From Marinobacterium lacunae (lineage in GTDB: Bacteria; Pseudomonadota; Gammaproteobacteria; Pseudomonadales; Balneatricaceae): DNA of 64,000 nt. Shown in pieces: positions 43,052 through 52,263 of this stretch. The stretch spans positions 62,001 through 126,000 of the forward strand of contig NZ_JMQN01000021.1 in NCBI RefSeq assembly GCF_000705555.1. Reading direction: 5' to 3'. The stretch's first letter is position 1. Every line of letters begins with the position of its first letter. Below the pieces are notes generated by a model. It was not told where the DNA came from and did not search any database. It worked only from the letters and a program-made list of their open reading frames with translations. Position numbers and translations under genes: made by a program.

Positions 43052-43818
43052 TATGGTGTCTCGTTAATGTTCTTTTGGGCGACCAGTACGAATTCTCGGT
43101 TGCCGTCTCCGCCGAGAATCGGGCTGTCACTGCATTCTAGCGTGCTGAAACCCAAGCGGGTCAGCTGCGATTCTATTTGTGCCCGTACCTTGGGGTAGAG
43201 TGTTGCATCACGCACAATTCCACCCTTGCCGACATGCTCGGGCCCGACCTCGAATTGCGGTTTGATCAGTGTTATCAACAAACCCTCGGGCGCGACCAGT
43301 GGGGCGAGAGAGTCCAGGATCAGCGTTTGCGAGATGAACGACACATCCATCACCGCCAGGTCGAACCCTTTTCCGCTGGTATGCTCAAGCAGATCGGCAC
43401 TTAGCTGGCGTGCGTTGTAGCCTTCGAGGCAAACAACTCGAGGGTCCTGTCTAAGGCGCTCGGCCAGCTGGTCATGTCCAACCTCAATACCGACGACACG
43501 GCGTGCATTATGCTGCAGCAGGCAGTCGGTAAAGCCGCCGGTGGACTGTCCCACATCAATGGCGATTTTACCCTGAAGATCAGGAGCGAACCTGTCCAGT
43601 GCCGGCAGTAGTTTCAGGGCACCTCTCGAAACGAAACGGTCCTCTTCGCTGGGTTCCACCTCAATGGCGATCTCTTCGGGCACTTTAATGCCTGTCTTCA
43701 GAGCAGGCTGCCACTGGCCCAGTTGTATACGTACCCGCCCCTCCTTGATCAGCCGTTGGGCGCGTGCACGTGTATCGGCCAGTCCTCTTTGAACCAGCAG
43801 CAAATCCAGGCGTAGCAT
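43051..43818 (-). CDS. tlyA: TlyA family rRNA 2'-O-methyltransferase / hemolysin-like
   Basis: A 255-residue protein: an N-terminal S4 RNA-binding domain (MLRLDLLLVQRGLADTRARA, residues 1-60) and an FtsJ-type methyltransferase with IDVGQSTGGFTDCLLQ (SAM loop) and KGFDLAVMDVSFIS, ending in an LIKPQFEVG motif. In mycobacteria TlyA methylates cytidines of 16S and 23S rRNA; haemolytic activity is a historical label. The gene overlaps the pseudouridine synthase start, so both act on RNA from one transcript. Confidence 0.94.
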   Translation of the reverse strand: MLRLDLLLVQRGLADTRARAQRLIKEGRVRIQLGQWQPALKTGIKVPEEIAIEVEPSEEDRFVSRGALKLLPALDRFAPDLQGKIAIDVGQSTGGFTDCLLQHNARRVVGIEVGHDQLAERLRQDPRVVCLEGYNARQLSADLLEHTSGKGFDLAVMDVSFISQTLILDSLAPLVAPEGLLITLIKPQFEVGPEHVGKGGIVRDATLYPKVRAQIESQLTRLGFSTLECSDSPILGGDGNREFVLVAQKNINETP

Positions 43819-43891
43819 GGTGTAATCCGTGGAGTTGGAAAGGGCGCTAGTATAACGTGTTAGGCAGCTTCAGGGAGGGGTGAAACGAAAC

Positions 43892-43916
43892 GGCGGCCCG
43901 GATTTATCGGGCCGCC
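43892..43916 (-). terminator. Probable terminator after alsT
   Basis: A 9-bp GC-rich perfect stem (GGCGGCCCG with CGGGCCGCC) around a 7-base loop, 15 bases past the alsT stop, followed on the minus strand by the T-rich GTTTCGTTTC. The U-tract is interrupted. Confidence 0.6.
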
Positions 43917-43931
43917 GGGAGTACGCGGGCG

Positions 43932-45281
43932 TTACTGATTGTCGAAGTATTCGCGGGTCAGTTTGAATACGACGGGGCTCAGCAGTGCCAGCGCGATCAG
44001 GTTGGGGATCGCCATCAGCGCATTCAATGTGTCGGCCACCAGCCAGACGAAGTCCAAGCTGAGCATGGCACCTGCTGGGATTGCCAGAATCCACAGGATT
44101 CGGTAGGGCATGATCGCTTTGACACCAAACAGGAACTCGACGCACTTCTCGCCATAGAATGACCAGCCGATAATCGTGGTGAAGGCGAAAATGGCCAGCG
44201 CGATGGCGACCAGGTAGTTACCGAAAGATGGCAGTGCCGATGCAAAGGCGGCGCTGGTCAGCGCAGCGCCGGATTCCCCGCCGGTCCAGGCGCCAGAGCT
44301 GACGATGACCAGGCCAGTGATGGTGCAGACCATCAGGGTGTCGATAAAGGTACCCAGCATCGCAACCAGTCCCTGACGCACCGGGCTGTGGGTCTGCGCA
44401 GCTGCGTGTGCGATCGGGGCGGATCCCAGTCCAGCCTCGTTGGAGAACACACCGCGCGCCACACCGAAGCGGATCGCCGCCCAGACAGCAGCACCGGCGA
44501 AACCGCCCTCGGCGGCGATGGGGGAGAATGCGTGCTCGAAGATCAGCGCCAGGGCGTGCGGCACTTGATCGGCCTGAATCGCCAGCACTACTAGTCCCGC
44601 CAGGATATAGGAGATCGCCATGAACGGTACCAGGGCCCCGGCGACGCTACCGATACGTTTGATACCGCCGAGCAGAACGGCACCCACCAAAACGGCGATG
44701 ATTATGCCGCTGGCCCAGGTCGGGATCTGGAAATTGCTCTCCAGCACCGCGGCCACGGAGTTGGACTGTACCGTGTTGCCGATACCGAAGCCGGCGCAGG
44801 CACCGAAGATTGCGAAAGCCACGCCCATCCAGGCCCAGTTTTTACCCAAGCCGTTGCGGATGTAGTACATCGGACCGCCGACATGGTTGCCCTGTTCATC
44901 GGTTTCACGGTAATTCACTGCCAGCACCGCTTCCGAGTATTTGGTGGCCATACCGATAAGGGCGGTTATCCACATCCAGAACAGTGCGCCGGGTCCACCC
45001 AGGAAAATGGCGGTGGCGACACCGGCAATGTTCCCGGTGCCGACGGTGGCGGACAGCGCCGTCATCAAGGCTTGGAACGGCGGAATCTCGCCCTTGCTCA
45101 GATCATCGGATGAAGCGGTGCGGCCGCTCCAGAGTAGTCGGAACCCAGTGCCGATTTTTAGAATCGGCATCAATTTCAGGCCCAGAGAAAGGAAGAAGCC
45201 GACGCCGAGAATTAGAATCAGCATCATCGGTCCCCAGACGATGCCGTTAATGCTCGCTATCATCGATTCAAACGCATCCAT
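43932..45281 (-). CDS. alsT: Sodium:alanine/glycine symporter (AlsT/DagA family)
   Basis: A 449-residue permease of the alanine/glycine:cation symporter family with about 11 membrane helices. Signatures include TALSATVGTGNIAGVATAIF, GGPGALFWMWITALIGMATKYSEAV, GGPMYYIRNGLG and GVFSNEAGLGSAPIAHAAA. It probably imports D- and L-alanine with sodium. The gene adjoins lrp, ridA and alanine racemase, so an alanine-use module is likely. Confidence 0.94.
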   Translation of the reverse strand: MDAFESMIASINGIVWGPMMLILILGVGFFLSLGLKLMPILKIGTGFRLLWSGRTASSDDLSKGEIPPFQALMTALSATVGTGNIAGVATAIFLGGPGALFWMWITALIGMATKYSEAVLAVNYRETDEQGNHVGGPMYYIRNGLGKNWAWMGVAFAIFGACAGFGIGNTVQSNSVAAVLESNFQIPTWASGIIIAVLVGAVLLGGIKRIGSVAGALVPFMAISYILAGLVVLAIQADQVPHALALIFEHAFSPIAAEGGFAGAAVWAAIRFGVARGVFSNEAGLGSAPIAHAAAQTHSPVRQGLVAMLGTFIDTLMVCTITGLVIVSSGAWTGGESGAALTSAAFASALPSFGNYLVAIALAIFAFTTIIGWSFYGEKCVEFLFGVKAIMPYRILWILAIPAGAMLSLDFVWLVADTLNALMAIPNLIALALLSPVVFKLTREYFDNQ

Positions 45282-45535
45282 GGTGAGTCTCCACAGTTGT
45301 TGATATCAGCTGACCTAACCTGATATTGGTATTTTTTATGGTTTTAATACCTGAGTATTGGGTTTTAGTCAGTGTATTTAAGGTCAGAAGCGGCTAATCC
45401 TAAAAACTAAATTCTGCTATGTCCATTCGCAGTGCACGTAAAGTTGCCTGGAGGGGGCCGTTTTTGATCCCGGTTAAATTTTTAGCTTAGGCGGTGAGGG
45501 GCCGTTGTACAGGGAGTGGCGAAAGGCGAGTGATC
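45282..45535. other. Intergenic region between alsT and lrp
   Basis: 254 bases with no ORF. An AT-rich stretch lies near the alsT start (45300-45400), probably its promoter/Lrp-responsive region; no clear hexamers were found. The hairpin spanning the lrp stop closes the region on the right. Confidence 0.4.
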
Positions 45536-45550
45536 TCACTCGCCTTTCGC
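45519..45550 (-). repeat. Hairpin spanning the lrp stop codon
   Basis: A 14-bp perfect inverted repeat, GCGAAAGGCGAGTG with CACTCGCCTTTCGC, with a four-base loop; it covers the final lrp codons and stop (45536-45538). It is very stable but no U-run follows on the minus strand, so Rho-independent termination is doubtful; an mRNA 3'-end stabiliser is possible. Confidence 0.6.
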
Positions 45551-46036
45551 GCTGATGTCGGTGGGAAGCTCGGACTGCTCTTTTACTTCCTCCATTACGA
45601 TGTAGCTTTTGGAGTTCTTTACACCGGGGAGGGTCAATAACATCTGGCCGAGAAGCTCACGATACTGTGACATATCGTGCAGGCGCGCCTTGAGTAGATA
45701 GTCGGCGTCGCCCGAGACCAGGTGGCACTCGAGAATATAGGGCAGTTTATCGACCGCTTTATTGAACTTCTCGAAGGCATCTGGCGACTGATAGGAGAGG
45801 GCTATCTCGACAAAAACCAGCAGGTTGAAATCCAGCATCTCCGGATTGACCTTGGCGTGGTACCCAGTAATCACGCCATCGCGCTCCAGGCGCTTTACCC
45901 TTTCCATGCAGGGGGTCGTCGACAGTCCGACCCGGTCAGCGAGTTCCGTATAGGATATACGGCCTTCGTTCTGAAGGATGGTCAGAATGTTGCGATCGAT
46001 GCGATCGAGTTTTCTTGTTTTCTGTATATTGGCCAT
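45536..46036 (-). CDS. lrp: Lrp/AsnC family regulator
   Basis: A 166-residue leucine-responsive-type regulator: N-terminal helix-turn-helix (LDRIDRNILTILQNEGRISYTELADRVGLSTTPCMERVKRLE, about residues 9-52) and a C-terminal RAM ligand domain. It is very similar to E. coli Lrp and Pseudomonas DadR. Together with alsT, ridA and alanine racemase it suggests control by alanine. The C-terminal tail is encoded inside a stable hairpin. Confidence 0.94.
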   Translation of the reverse strand: MANIQKTRKLDRIDRNILTILQNEGRISYTELADRVGLSTTPCMERVKRLERDGVITGYHAKVNPEMLDFNLLVFVEIALSYQSPDAFEKFNKAVDKLPYILECHLVSGDADYLLKARLHDMSQYRELLGQMLLTLPGVKNSKSYIVMEEVKEQSELPTDISAKGE

Positions 46037-46350
46037 AACTTGGTCTTTTTCGCCAAAATAAAGATGAAATTCAGTTTATTCTAATGCAATTTTAACAAAT
46101 TCACAAAAAATTAATTCATTCAATCGCTTAGAATGGAACGCACATCATCCGCTGCGCACACTTATCTGAGGTGTAGGTGATGCTAAAAGATAAGGCAAAC
46201 GACTGCGTCCCGCTACTCGGTATGTGAGTAACACGCATGTGTATGTCGAATTGGGGCTGGCGAGCGAGTGGTCGCTTGGGGGAAGATACGTGCGTCAGGT
46301 CCTCCTCCGTTTCCTGACCCAATTTATAAGCGTTTTTGAAAGGATTAACT
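46037..46350. other. Intergenic regulatory region between lrp and ridA
   Basis: 314 bases, AT-rich near lrp (46040-46130), as Lrp sites often are; a GTCAGG/CCTGAC inverted repeat sits at 46294-46318. No ORF that resembles dadA is present, although dadA usually occupies this position in dad operons. Both divergent promoters must lie here. Confidence 0.5.
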
Positions 46351-46740
46351 ATGTCCAATAAGAGCATTATCAGCACAGACAAGGCGCCGGCGGCAATCGG
46401 TACCTACTCGCAGGCTGTCAAAGTAGGCAACACCGTATATATGTCTGGCCAGATCCCCCTGGTGCCGGAAACCATGGAAGTGGTAACCGAGTCTTTTGAA
46501 GCTCAGGCTGTGCAGGTGTTCGAAAACCTCAGCGCCGTTGCAGAAGCCTCCGGTGGTTCGCTTGCTGACATCGTTAAATTGACGATCCTGCTGTCGGATA
46601 TGGATCACTTCGCGCAGGTTAACGCGGTAATGGGGCGCTACTTCAGTGAGCCTTATCCGGCGCGTGCCGCCTATGCTGTCAAACAGCTGCCCAAGGGCGT
46701 GGATATCGAAGTAGAAGGCATTATGGTCACTGCCGGTTAA
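46351..46740 (+). CDS. ridA: RidA family reactive-intermediate deaminase
   Basis: A 129-residue YjgF/RidA protein with [23 protein letters not shown], and [22 protein letters not shown], which includes the catalytic arginine. RidA hydrolyses 2-aminoacrylate and other enamine/imine intermediates, for example those made by amino acid dehydrogenases or dehydratases. ATG at 46351 has AAGGA upstream, preferred over the earlier ATG at 46336. It is followed by alanine racemase, 26 bases away. Confidence 0.95.
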   Translation: MSNKSIISTDKAPAAIGTYSQAVKVGNTVYMSGQIPLVPETMEVVTESFEAQAVQVFENLSAVAEASGGSLADIVKLTILLSDMDHFAQVNAVMGRYFSEPYPARAAYAVKQLPKGVDIEVEGIMVTAG

Positions 46741-46765
46741 GCGGCCGAGACGGAGGAGGATCTGA

Positions 46766-47845
46766 ATGAGTCGAAAGGTACGTGCCGATGTGGATCTGAG
46801 TGCGATCCGGCATAACTACCGGCTGGCCTGTGCGCAGGCGCCGAACGCTCGTGCAGTGGCGATCGTCAAGGCTAACGCATACGGCCACGGCGCTATCGAG
46901 GTTGCAAGAGCGTTGGAATCTGAGGTTCCAGCTTTTGGTGTGGCCTGCATAGAAGAGGCGCTTGAGCTGCGTGCAGCGGGTATCGCTAAACCGATCATGT
47001 TGCTTGAAGGGTGTTTCGATGCCGGCGAGCTGCCGGAAGTAGACGCCCAGGGATTCTGGCCCGCGGTACACAGCGAACACCAGTTGGTGGCCCTTGAGCA
47101 GGCGCAGATGGCATCCGTTTTTCCCGTCTTTCTTAAAGTGGATACGGGGATGCATCGTCTTGGCTTTGCACCTTCTGACGTGCCGGCGGCTGTCAGCCGG
47201 TTGAAGGCGCTGGACTGCGTGTCCGAAGTGATTCTGATGACTCACTTCGCGCGCTCTGACGAGCCGGAGCAGTCGGCGACCAAGCATCAGATAGAGTGCT
47301 TTGAAGCGCTGGCCGGTTCAGAAGGTTTGGCGGCTTGTCTGAGTAACTCGGCGGCGATCATGGCTTGGCCGGGTGCTCACCGTAACTGGTTGCGTCCGGG
47401 CATGATGCTGTACGGAGCGACGCCGTTCATGGCGCCTCAACCGGTTGCCGACCAGCTGCTGCCGGCGATGACACTGAGCACTGAGATTATTGCGATACGC
47501 GACGTGGCGCCGGGAGAGGCTGTCGGCTACGGCGGCACATTCGTATGTGAGCGTCCGACGCGGATCGGCACAATCGCCATGGGCTACGGAGATGGGTATC
47601 CGCGCCATGCCAAAAATGGTACGCCGGTGGTGGTGAAGGGGCGGCGAGTACCGGTTGCCGGGCGTGTGTCGATGGATATGATGACAATCGATCTGACCGA
47701 CCTGCCCGAGGTTGAAGTCGGAGACCGCGTCGAGCTGTTCGGCAAACAGTTGCCAGTATCGGAAGTGGCGCTATGGTGTGACACCATCCCCTATACCATG
47801 GTGACCTGCCTGACCCCCCGGGTACCCCGTTTCTACAGCGAGTAA
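46766..47845 (+). CDS. alr: Alanine racemase
   Basis: A 359-residue PLP-dependent racemase. VKANAYGHG carries the PLP lysine (Lys35); GYGGTFVCERPTRIG holds the second catalytic tyrosine (Tyr255), and GYGDGYPRH is also a family motif. The length is normal. In the dad context it is probably the catabolic DadX type, feeding D-alanine to oxidation, although the dedicated dehydrogenase is not in the window. It could equally serve the wall pathway. Confidence 0.95.
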   Translation: MSRKVRADVDLSAIRHNYRLACAQAPNARAVAIVKANAYGHGAIEVARALESEVPAFGVACIEEALELRAAGIAKPIMLLEGCFDAGELPEVDAQGFWPAVHSEHQLVALEQAQMASVFPVFLKVDTGMHRLGFAPSDVPAAVSRLKALDCVSEVILMTHFARSDEPEQSATKHQIECFEALAGSEGLAACLSNSAAIMAWPGAHRNWLRPGMMLYGATPFMAPQPVADQLLPAMTLSTEIIAIRDVAPGEAVGYGGTFVCERPTRIGTIAMGYGDGYPRHAKNGTPVVVKGRRVPVAGRVSMDMMTIDLTDLPEVEVGDRVELFGKQLPVSEVALWCDTIPYTMVTCLTPRVPRFYSE

Positions 47846-47854
47846 ACGGGTCCG

Positions 47855-48655
47855 CTAGCGACGGTCAAGCAGCCGCACAAGAAGCTGCTTGACCGTATCC
47901 GGTTCGAACGGCTTGTCTGCCAGTGCATCGACGCCGGAGTGGCTGATGTTACGCAGATGTGCATCGTTGGCTTCAGATGTGACCATCATGATCGGCAGGT
48001 GCGAGTGCAGCGCCGAATGGCGTATAAACTCGGCCAGTTCCGCGCCGTTTACTTCCGGCATGTTGTAGTCGGTGACCACCAGATCCACCATCTCCCGCTG
48101 CAGCCGCTCAATCGCCTCACGACCGTCAGTCGCCTCGATCAGGTGGCGAACACCGAGATTTTGCAGAACGCGCATGATGTGGCGTCGCGCCATGCGACTG
48201 TCATCGACAACCAGTACTCGGATGCTGTCGATATCGAACATCTCCAGCTCCAGATCATCCTGATCGAGTAGGTCCAGCGTGGCATTCAGCGCTTTGGTCA
48301 GATGTTCGCGGGTAAAGGGTTTGGGCAGAATGGCCACAACGCCCGATTGCTTGAATATTTCGAGCTGTTCGCGACGGCTTTCGCTGGAGATCAGCATGAA
48401 GGGCAGGTCTGACAGGGCTTTGCTCGAGCGAATCTGCTTAAGGAGTTGGTCAGCCGAGCCGTCTTCAAAATAGAGGGCGCTGATTACCAGATCGGGGCGC
48501 ATCCGTGTCAGGTAGCTGATCGCTTCAGCCTGATTGCTAACGGCATCAATCGAACCGACGTGTTCATCTGCCAGCTGGTGCATGATGATCTTGCGTTGAG
48601 TCGAGGAGGGCTCGATCAGAAGAATGTGCAGCTCATCGGTATTGATGCGGGACAT
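47855..48655 (-). CDS. Dual receiver-domain response regulator (one degenerate)
   Basis: A 266-residue protein with two REC domains and no output domain. The first (residues about 9-128) is degenerate: its acidic pocket is EP instead of DD and its phosphoacceptor region is DLVISALYFEDGS, with no Asp at the usual place. The second (about 142-264) is intact: VLVVDDSRMARRH, VDLVVTDYNMPEVNG (phospho-Asp), MVTSE and DKPF. It may act as a phosphate-flow or scaffold protein in chemotaxis-like signalling. It stands alone. Confidence 0.88.
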   Translation of the reverse strand: MSRINTDELHILLIEPSSTQRKIIMHQLADEHVGSIDAVSNQAEAISYLTRMRPDLVISALYFEDGSADQLLKQIRSSKALSDLPFMLISSESRREQLEIFKQSGVVAILPKPFTREHLTKALNATLDLLDQDDLELEMFDIDSIRVLVVDDSRMARRHIMRVLQNLGVRHLIEATDGREAIERLQREMVDLVVTDYNMPEVNGAELAEFIRHSALHSHLPIMMVTSEANDAHLRNISHSGVDALADKPFEPDTVKQLLVRLLDRR

Positions 48656-48731
48656 TGGGCGCTCCTGCGCGTTAATTGTTATTTAACGGCAACGATAAAA
48701 CGCTTGGGGTGGGATTGCCAGAGCTCTGTGC

Positions 48732-49364
48732 TCAGGCCGTGACCCAGAGCACGATCGCGTCTTCTTCGCCGACCGAAACCAACGCGTGCCCCATTTCGCA
48801 GTCATAGTAGGCGCTGTCGCCGACACCGAGCAGGATCGGCTCGTAAAACTCGGTATAGAGCATGACCTGCCCCTCCAACACGTAGAGAAACTCCTCGCCG
48901 TCGTGGCGTACCCACTCCTTGTACTCGTCGAAACTGCGTGCCCTTACCGCGGTGCGATAGGGAATCATCTTTTTCCTGGTTAGAGCGGTCGACAGCAGCT
49001 CATGTTCGTAGGTCGGCGTGGGGTGCGGGCGGCCCTCGCCGAAGCGGGTAATATCGCGACGGCCACCACCGGCGCGATCGCGCTTGGGCTGGGTGAAGAG
49101 TTGGGGTATGTCGATGCCCAGACCGTTTACCAGCTTGGTGACGGCGCTGAAGGTGGGGGATATCTGCTCGTTTTCTATTTTGGACAGGGTCGAGCGGGCA
49201 AGGCCCGTCAGTTTGCTGGCCTCCTCAAGGGTGAGGTTCTGGCTCAGGCGTATCTCCCGGACGCGCTGCCCGAGTTGTAATGGCTCGACCCGGGCGTCTT
49301 CTTCGGCACGCTCGACATGAAGGTTCTGTTTTTCTGACTGGAGAAAGTGGGGTTGATCGGGCAT
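48732..49364 (-). CDS. XRE family regulator with cupin domain
   Basis: A 210-residue PuuR/SinR-like protein: HTH_XRE at about residues 31-86 (LGQRVREIRLSQNLTLEEASKLTGLARSTLSKIENEQISPT) and a C-terminal cupin (about 140-208) that usually binds a small amine or amino-acid-derived ligand. GGAG lies eight bases upstream of the ATG. No target operon is adjacent, so the regulon is unknown. Confidence 0.92.
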   Translation of the reverse strand: MPDQPHFLQSEKQNLHVERAEEDARVEPLQLGQRVREIRLSQNLTLEEASKLTGLARSTLSKIENEQISPTFSAVTKLVNGLGIDIPQLFTQPKRDRAGGGRRDITRFGEGRPHPTPTYEHELLSTALTRKKMIPYRTAVRARSFDEYKEWVRHDGEEFLYVLEGQVMLYTEFYEPILLGVGDSAYYDCEMGHALVSVGEEDAIVLWVTA

Positions 49365-49445
49365 TGAATGAGCTCCGGCCGAGAAACACTGTCAGACTAA
49401 AGGAAACGAAGTTTCCAACAGTATACCCTCAGCGGAGCCCTTGTA

Positions 49446-49976
49446 TCACCACATCAGGTCGTCCGGGATTTGATAATTGGCATAAGGATCGTCCTCTTCC
49501 GTTTTTTCCGGTTCTGGACGTGGCAGAACGACACCGGTCAGGCGCTGATCGATGCGGTCTCCGATCTCAGCCGGAATGATCTGGTATCGACCATCGAAAA
49601 ATGCGATCAGCAGCTGCTCGCGCGCAAGCTGCTTGAGCATCGAATCGTCGATCCACAGTGACTTGACCTTCTTTTCATGCACGAAGTTGTAACGGGTTTC
49701 ACCGTTTTGCGGCAGGCGAACAGCGTGCTGTGCGAGCAGTTGGCGTACTTCGGCAGTGGCTGCTTTCTGTGCCTGCTCGGCTTCACGCTGGCGGTTAAGC
49801 TCACGATCGCGTTCGGCCTTGGCTTTGCGTGCTGCTTCCAACGCTGCCTGCTCATCGCCGTTATTGGCAGGTGCCTGTCCCTTCTTCTCTTTCTTCTTTT
49901 CCTGCTTGGCTTTCTTGGCCTGTTGCTTGTTGGCTATACCGGCCTTGAGGAGTTGATCCTGAAGTGAAATTGCCAT
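49446..49976 (-). CDS. yaiL: DUF2058 domain-containing protein (YaiL-like)
   Basis: A 176-residue protein with a highly charged Lys/Glu-rich helical segment (about residues 20-75) preceded by MAISLQDQLLKAGIANKQQAKK, and a C-terminal domain with ETRYNFVHEKKVKSLWID and a IPAEIGDRI segment. This matches DUF2058 (YaiL), which is associated with nucleoprotein and ribosome work in E. coli. The function is unknown. Confidence 0.9.
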   Translation of the reverse strand: MAISLQDQLLKAGIANKQQAKKAKQEKKKEKKGQAPANNGDEQAALEAARKAKAERDRELNRQREAEQAQKAATAEVRQLLAQHAVRLPQNGETRYNFVHEKKVKSLWIDDSMLKQLAREQLLIAFFDGRYQIIPAEIGDRIDQRLTGVVLPRPEPEKTEEDDPYANYQIPDDLMW

Positions 49977-50130
49977 GCTGATACCCGAAAAATCTCTGAT
50001 TTACCAAGGGCGGCACTATACCTCAAGCCGAGGGAGAGGTGCAGCCCGACGAGCTGTTTCTACCTGTGACAGGATAGCGGACAGGGTAGATAATGTATGA
50101 AGTCATATCAGTCAGGGAAGGGAGAGAAGT

Positions 50131-50745
50131 ATGTCGTGGGTGCTGTGGGGGTCTCTGTTTATGGTCTGCCTGATGGGGGCCATGTCGCCGGGGCCAAGTC
50201 TTGCTGTAGTGCTTCGCGAGACGGTGCGTAACAGTCGCTGGCATGGCGTTGTGGCCGGCCTTTCTCATGCCCTGGGTGTTGGCCTTTGGGCGTTTTTGAC
50301 AGTGCATGGTCTGGCGTTGCTGGTGACAGGGCAGCAGCTGGTATTTACTGCATTGAGCTGGGCGGGGGCCGCCTATCTGGCGTGGATGGGCATTAAGGCC
50401 TGGCGACACGCTGGCGAGGCGGGCACGCTCGATGCTGGGGAGGCCCAGGTACATTCCTTGATGGGCGCCGCTCGTGCTGGCGCTGTTGTCTCTCTGCTTA
50501 ACCCCAAGCTGGCGCTGTTTTTCATGGCGCTTTTTTCACAGTTTGTCAGCGCTGAGCAAAGTGTATTGTCGCAGTGGCTGATGATTGTGACGGCCACGGT
50601 GGTCGATGGTGCCTGGTATACGCTGGTAGCCCTGCTGCTTTCTCACCCTCGATTGCTGAAAGCGTTGCGCCGACGCGCTAAGTTTGTCGAACGCGCGACT
50701 GGCGCGCTTCTGGTCGGTCTGGCTGTTCGGGTGGTCACGCTCTAA
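50131..50745 (+). CDS. LysE family amino acid exporter
   Basis: A 204-residue membrane protein with about six hydrophobic helices and the LysE/RhtB signature MGAMSPGPSLAVVLRET near the N-terminus and NPKLALFFMALFSQF in the middle. It likely exports an amino acid or homoserine lactone. It is monocistronic and precedes the ycjX gene. Confidence 0.92.
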   Translation: MSWVLWGSLFMVCLMGAMSPGPSLAVVLRETVRNSRWHGVVAGLSHALGVGLWAFLTVHGLALLVTGQQLVFTALSWAGAAYLAWMGIKAWRHAGEAGTLDAGEAQVHSLMGAARAGAVVSLLNPKLALFFMALFSQFVSAEQSVLSQWLMIVTATVVDGAWYTLVALLLSHPRLLKALRRRAKFVERATGALLVGLAVRVVTL

Positions 50746-50823
50746 TTGAACGTCTTGCGTTCTTTAAGCTCTGTTTAATGAGCTCTGGCATACCCTCGGG
50801 GTGTCTGGCAACAAGAGGTGGCA

Positions 50824-52263
50824 ATGGGCGTATCGAAAAGACTGAAATCCTGGATGGGTGATGTGCGGGTCGATGATCTGCGCAACCGGCTGACGGATCT
50901 GGCTGAACAGAGTATGGATCGGCATCTGCGTCTGGCGGTAACTGGGCTGAGCCAGAGTGGGAAAACAGTATTTATCACCGCTTTGGTCCATCACCTTTTA
51001 CACGCCCACAAAAGCGGTTCCTTGCCGTTTTTCGAACTGGCCGCCAATGGTCGTGTGGTTGGTACGCGGGATCTCAGTGCTGAATCCAGTTCGCCCTTTC
51101 CCCTGCGGGATGCAATAGAAGGACTATCCCAGCCATCGCCGCATTGGCCGCAATCCACCCGGGGATTGTCTGAAGTGCGTCTGGCGATTCGTTATCGCAG
51201 GGCGCCTGGGTTACGCCGTGTATTTGGGGATAGCAGTACGCTGTTTCTCGATATTATCGACTACCCCGGGGAGTGGTTACTTGATCTGCCGATGCTTGAG
51301 CAGAGCTTCGAGCAATGGTGTGAGAGCCAGCGTCAGCTGTTCATGAAAGAGCCGCGACGCACGGTTGCGGCGGGGTGGTTGCAAAAGCTGCAGAGGATTG
51401 ACTGGAACTCGCCGCGGGATGACGCGCTGCTTCAGGAACTGAGTCGGGAGTATTCAACCCTGCTGCAGATATTGCGGCGAGATCCGCATGCGTTGAGCCT
51501 TCTGCAACCTGGGCGTTGTGTGCTTCCCGGGGATATGGAGGGGAGTGAGCTGTTGCAGCTGTTTCCGCTGGTGTTGCCTGAGCCCGTCAGTTCAGAAGCA
51601 CCGGAAGGTTCATTGCGCTGGACGCTGCAGCAGCGATATGAGCAATATCGCCAGCAAGTGATACGGCCATTCTATGTACGCTACTTTTCCCGCTTCGACC
51701 GTCAGGTGGTGCTGGTGGATTGCCTTAAAACCTTGAATCGGGGCGAGGCCTGCTTCAACGACATGAAGCAGGCGTTGAGTGCGATACTGCAAAGCTTCAA
51801 CTACGGGCGCTCGGGTTTCTTGCGTCGTCTGTTCAGTCCGCGCATTGATCGTGTGTTGTTCGCATCGACCAAGGCCGATCACGTCACTGCCAATCAGCAT
51901 CATAATCTGGACCGTTTTCTGGAGTTGATTGTGCAGGATGCTCAGCGTGACATGGGCTTTGAGGGAATTGATACCCGGTGCATGGCCATTGCCTCCGTGC
52001 GCGCAACCCAGGCCGCTCAGGCGCATGTGGACGGTCAGACCCTGTCGTGCCTGAGAGGGCTGCGCAAGGACACCGGCGAGGAGGTTGCGTTATTTCCGGG
52101 CGAGATCCCAACCGAGCTTCCCGGTAGTGAAGACTGGACACAGGATCGTTTCCGATTCGTCGACTTCGCGCCGCATCGCTTGCCTTCGGCTGATCTCAAG
52201 TCCTCTCATCATATCCGCCTTGATCAACTGCTGGAGTACATGACGGGAGACCAGTTTCAATGA
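50824..52263 (+). CDS. ycjX: YcjX family (DUF463) P-loop GTPase-like protein
   Basis: A 479-residue P-loop protein with a Walker A motif GLSQSGKT at residues 41-48 and the DIIDYPGEWLLDLP strand-Walker B segment. The family is a stress-induced GTPase-like group. ATG at 50824 has AGAGG five bases upstream, preferred over the GTG two codons earlier. The last four bases overlap ycjF, matching the conserved ycjX-ycjF pair (often with psp genes, absent here). Confidence 0.92.
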   Translation: MGVSKRLKSWMGDVRVDDLRNRLTDLAEQSMDRHLRLAVTGLSQSGKTVFITALVHHLLHAHKSGSLPFFELAANGRVVGTRDLSAESSSPFPLRDAIEGLSQPSPHWPQSTRGLSEVRLAIRYRRAPGLRRVFGDSSTLFLDIIDYPGEWLLDLPMLEQSFEQWCESQRQLFMKEPRRTVAAGWLQKLQRIDWNSPRDDALLQELSREYSTLLQILRRDPHALSLLQPGRCVLPGDMEGSELLQLFPLVLPEPVSSEAPEGSLRWTLQQRYEQYRQQVIRPFYVRYFSRFDRQVVLVDCLKTLNRGEACFNDMKQALSAILQSFNYGRSGFLRRLFSPRIDRVLFASTKADHVTANQHHNLDRFLELIVQDAQRDMGFEGIDTRCMAIASVRATQAAQAHVDGQTLSCLRGLRKDTGEEVALFPGEIPTELPGSEDWTQDRFRFVDFAPHRLPSADLKSSHHIRLDQLLEYMTGDQFQ

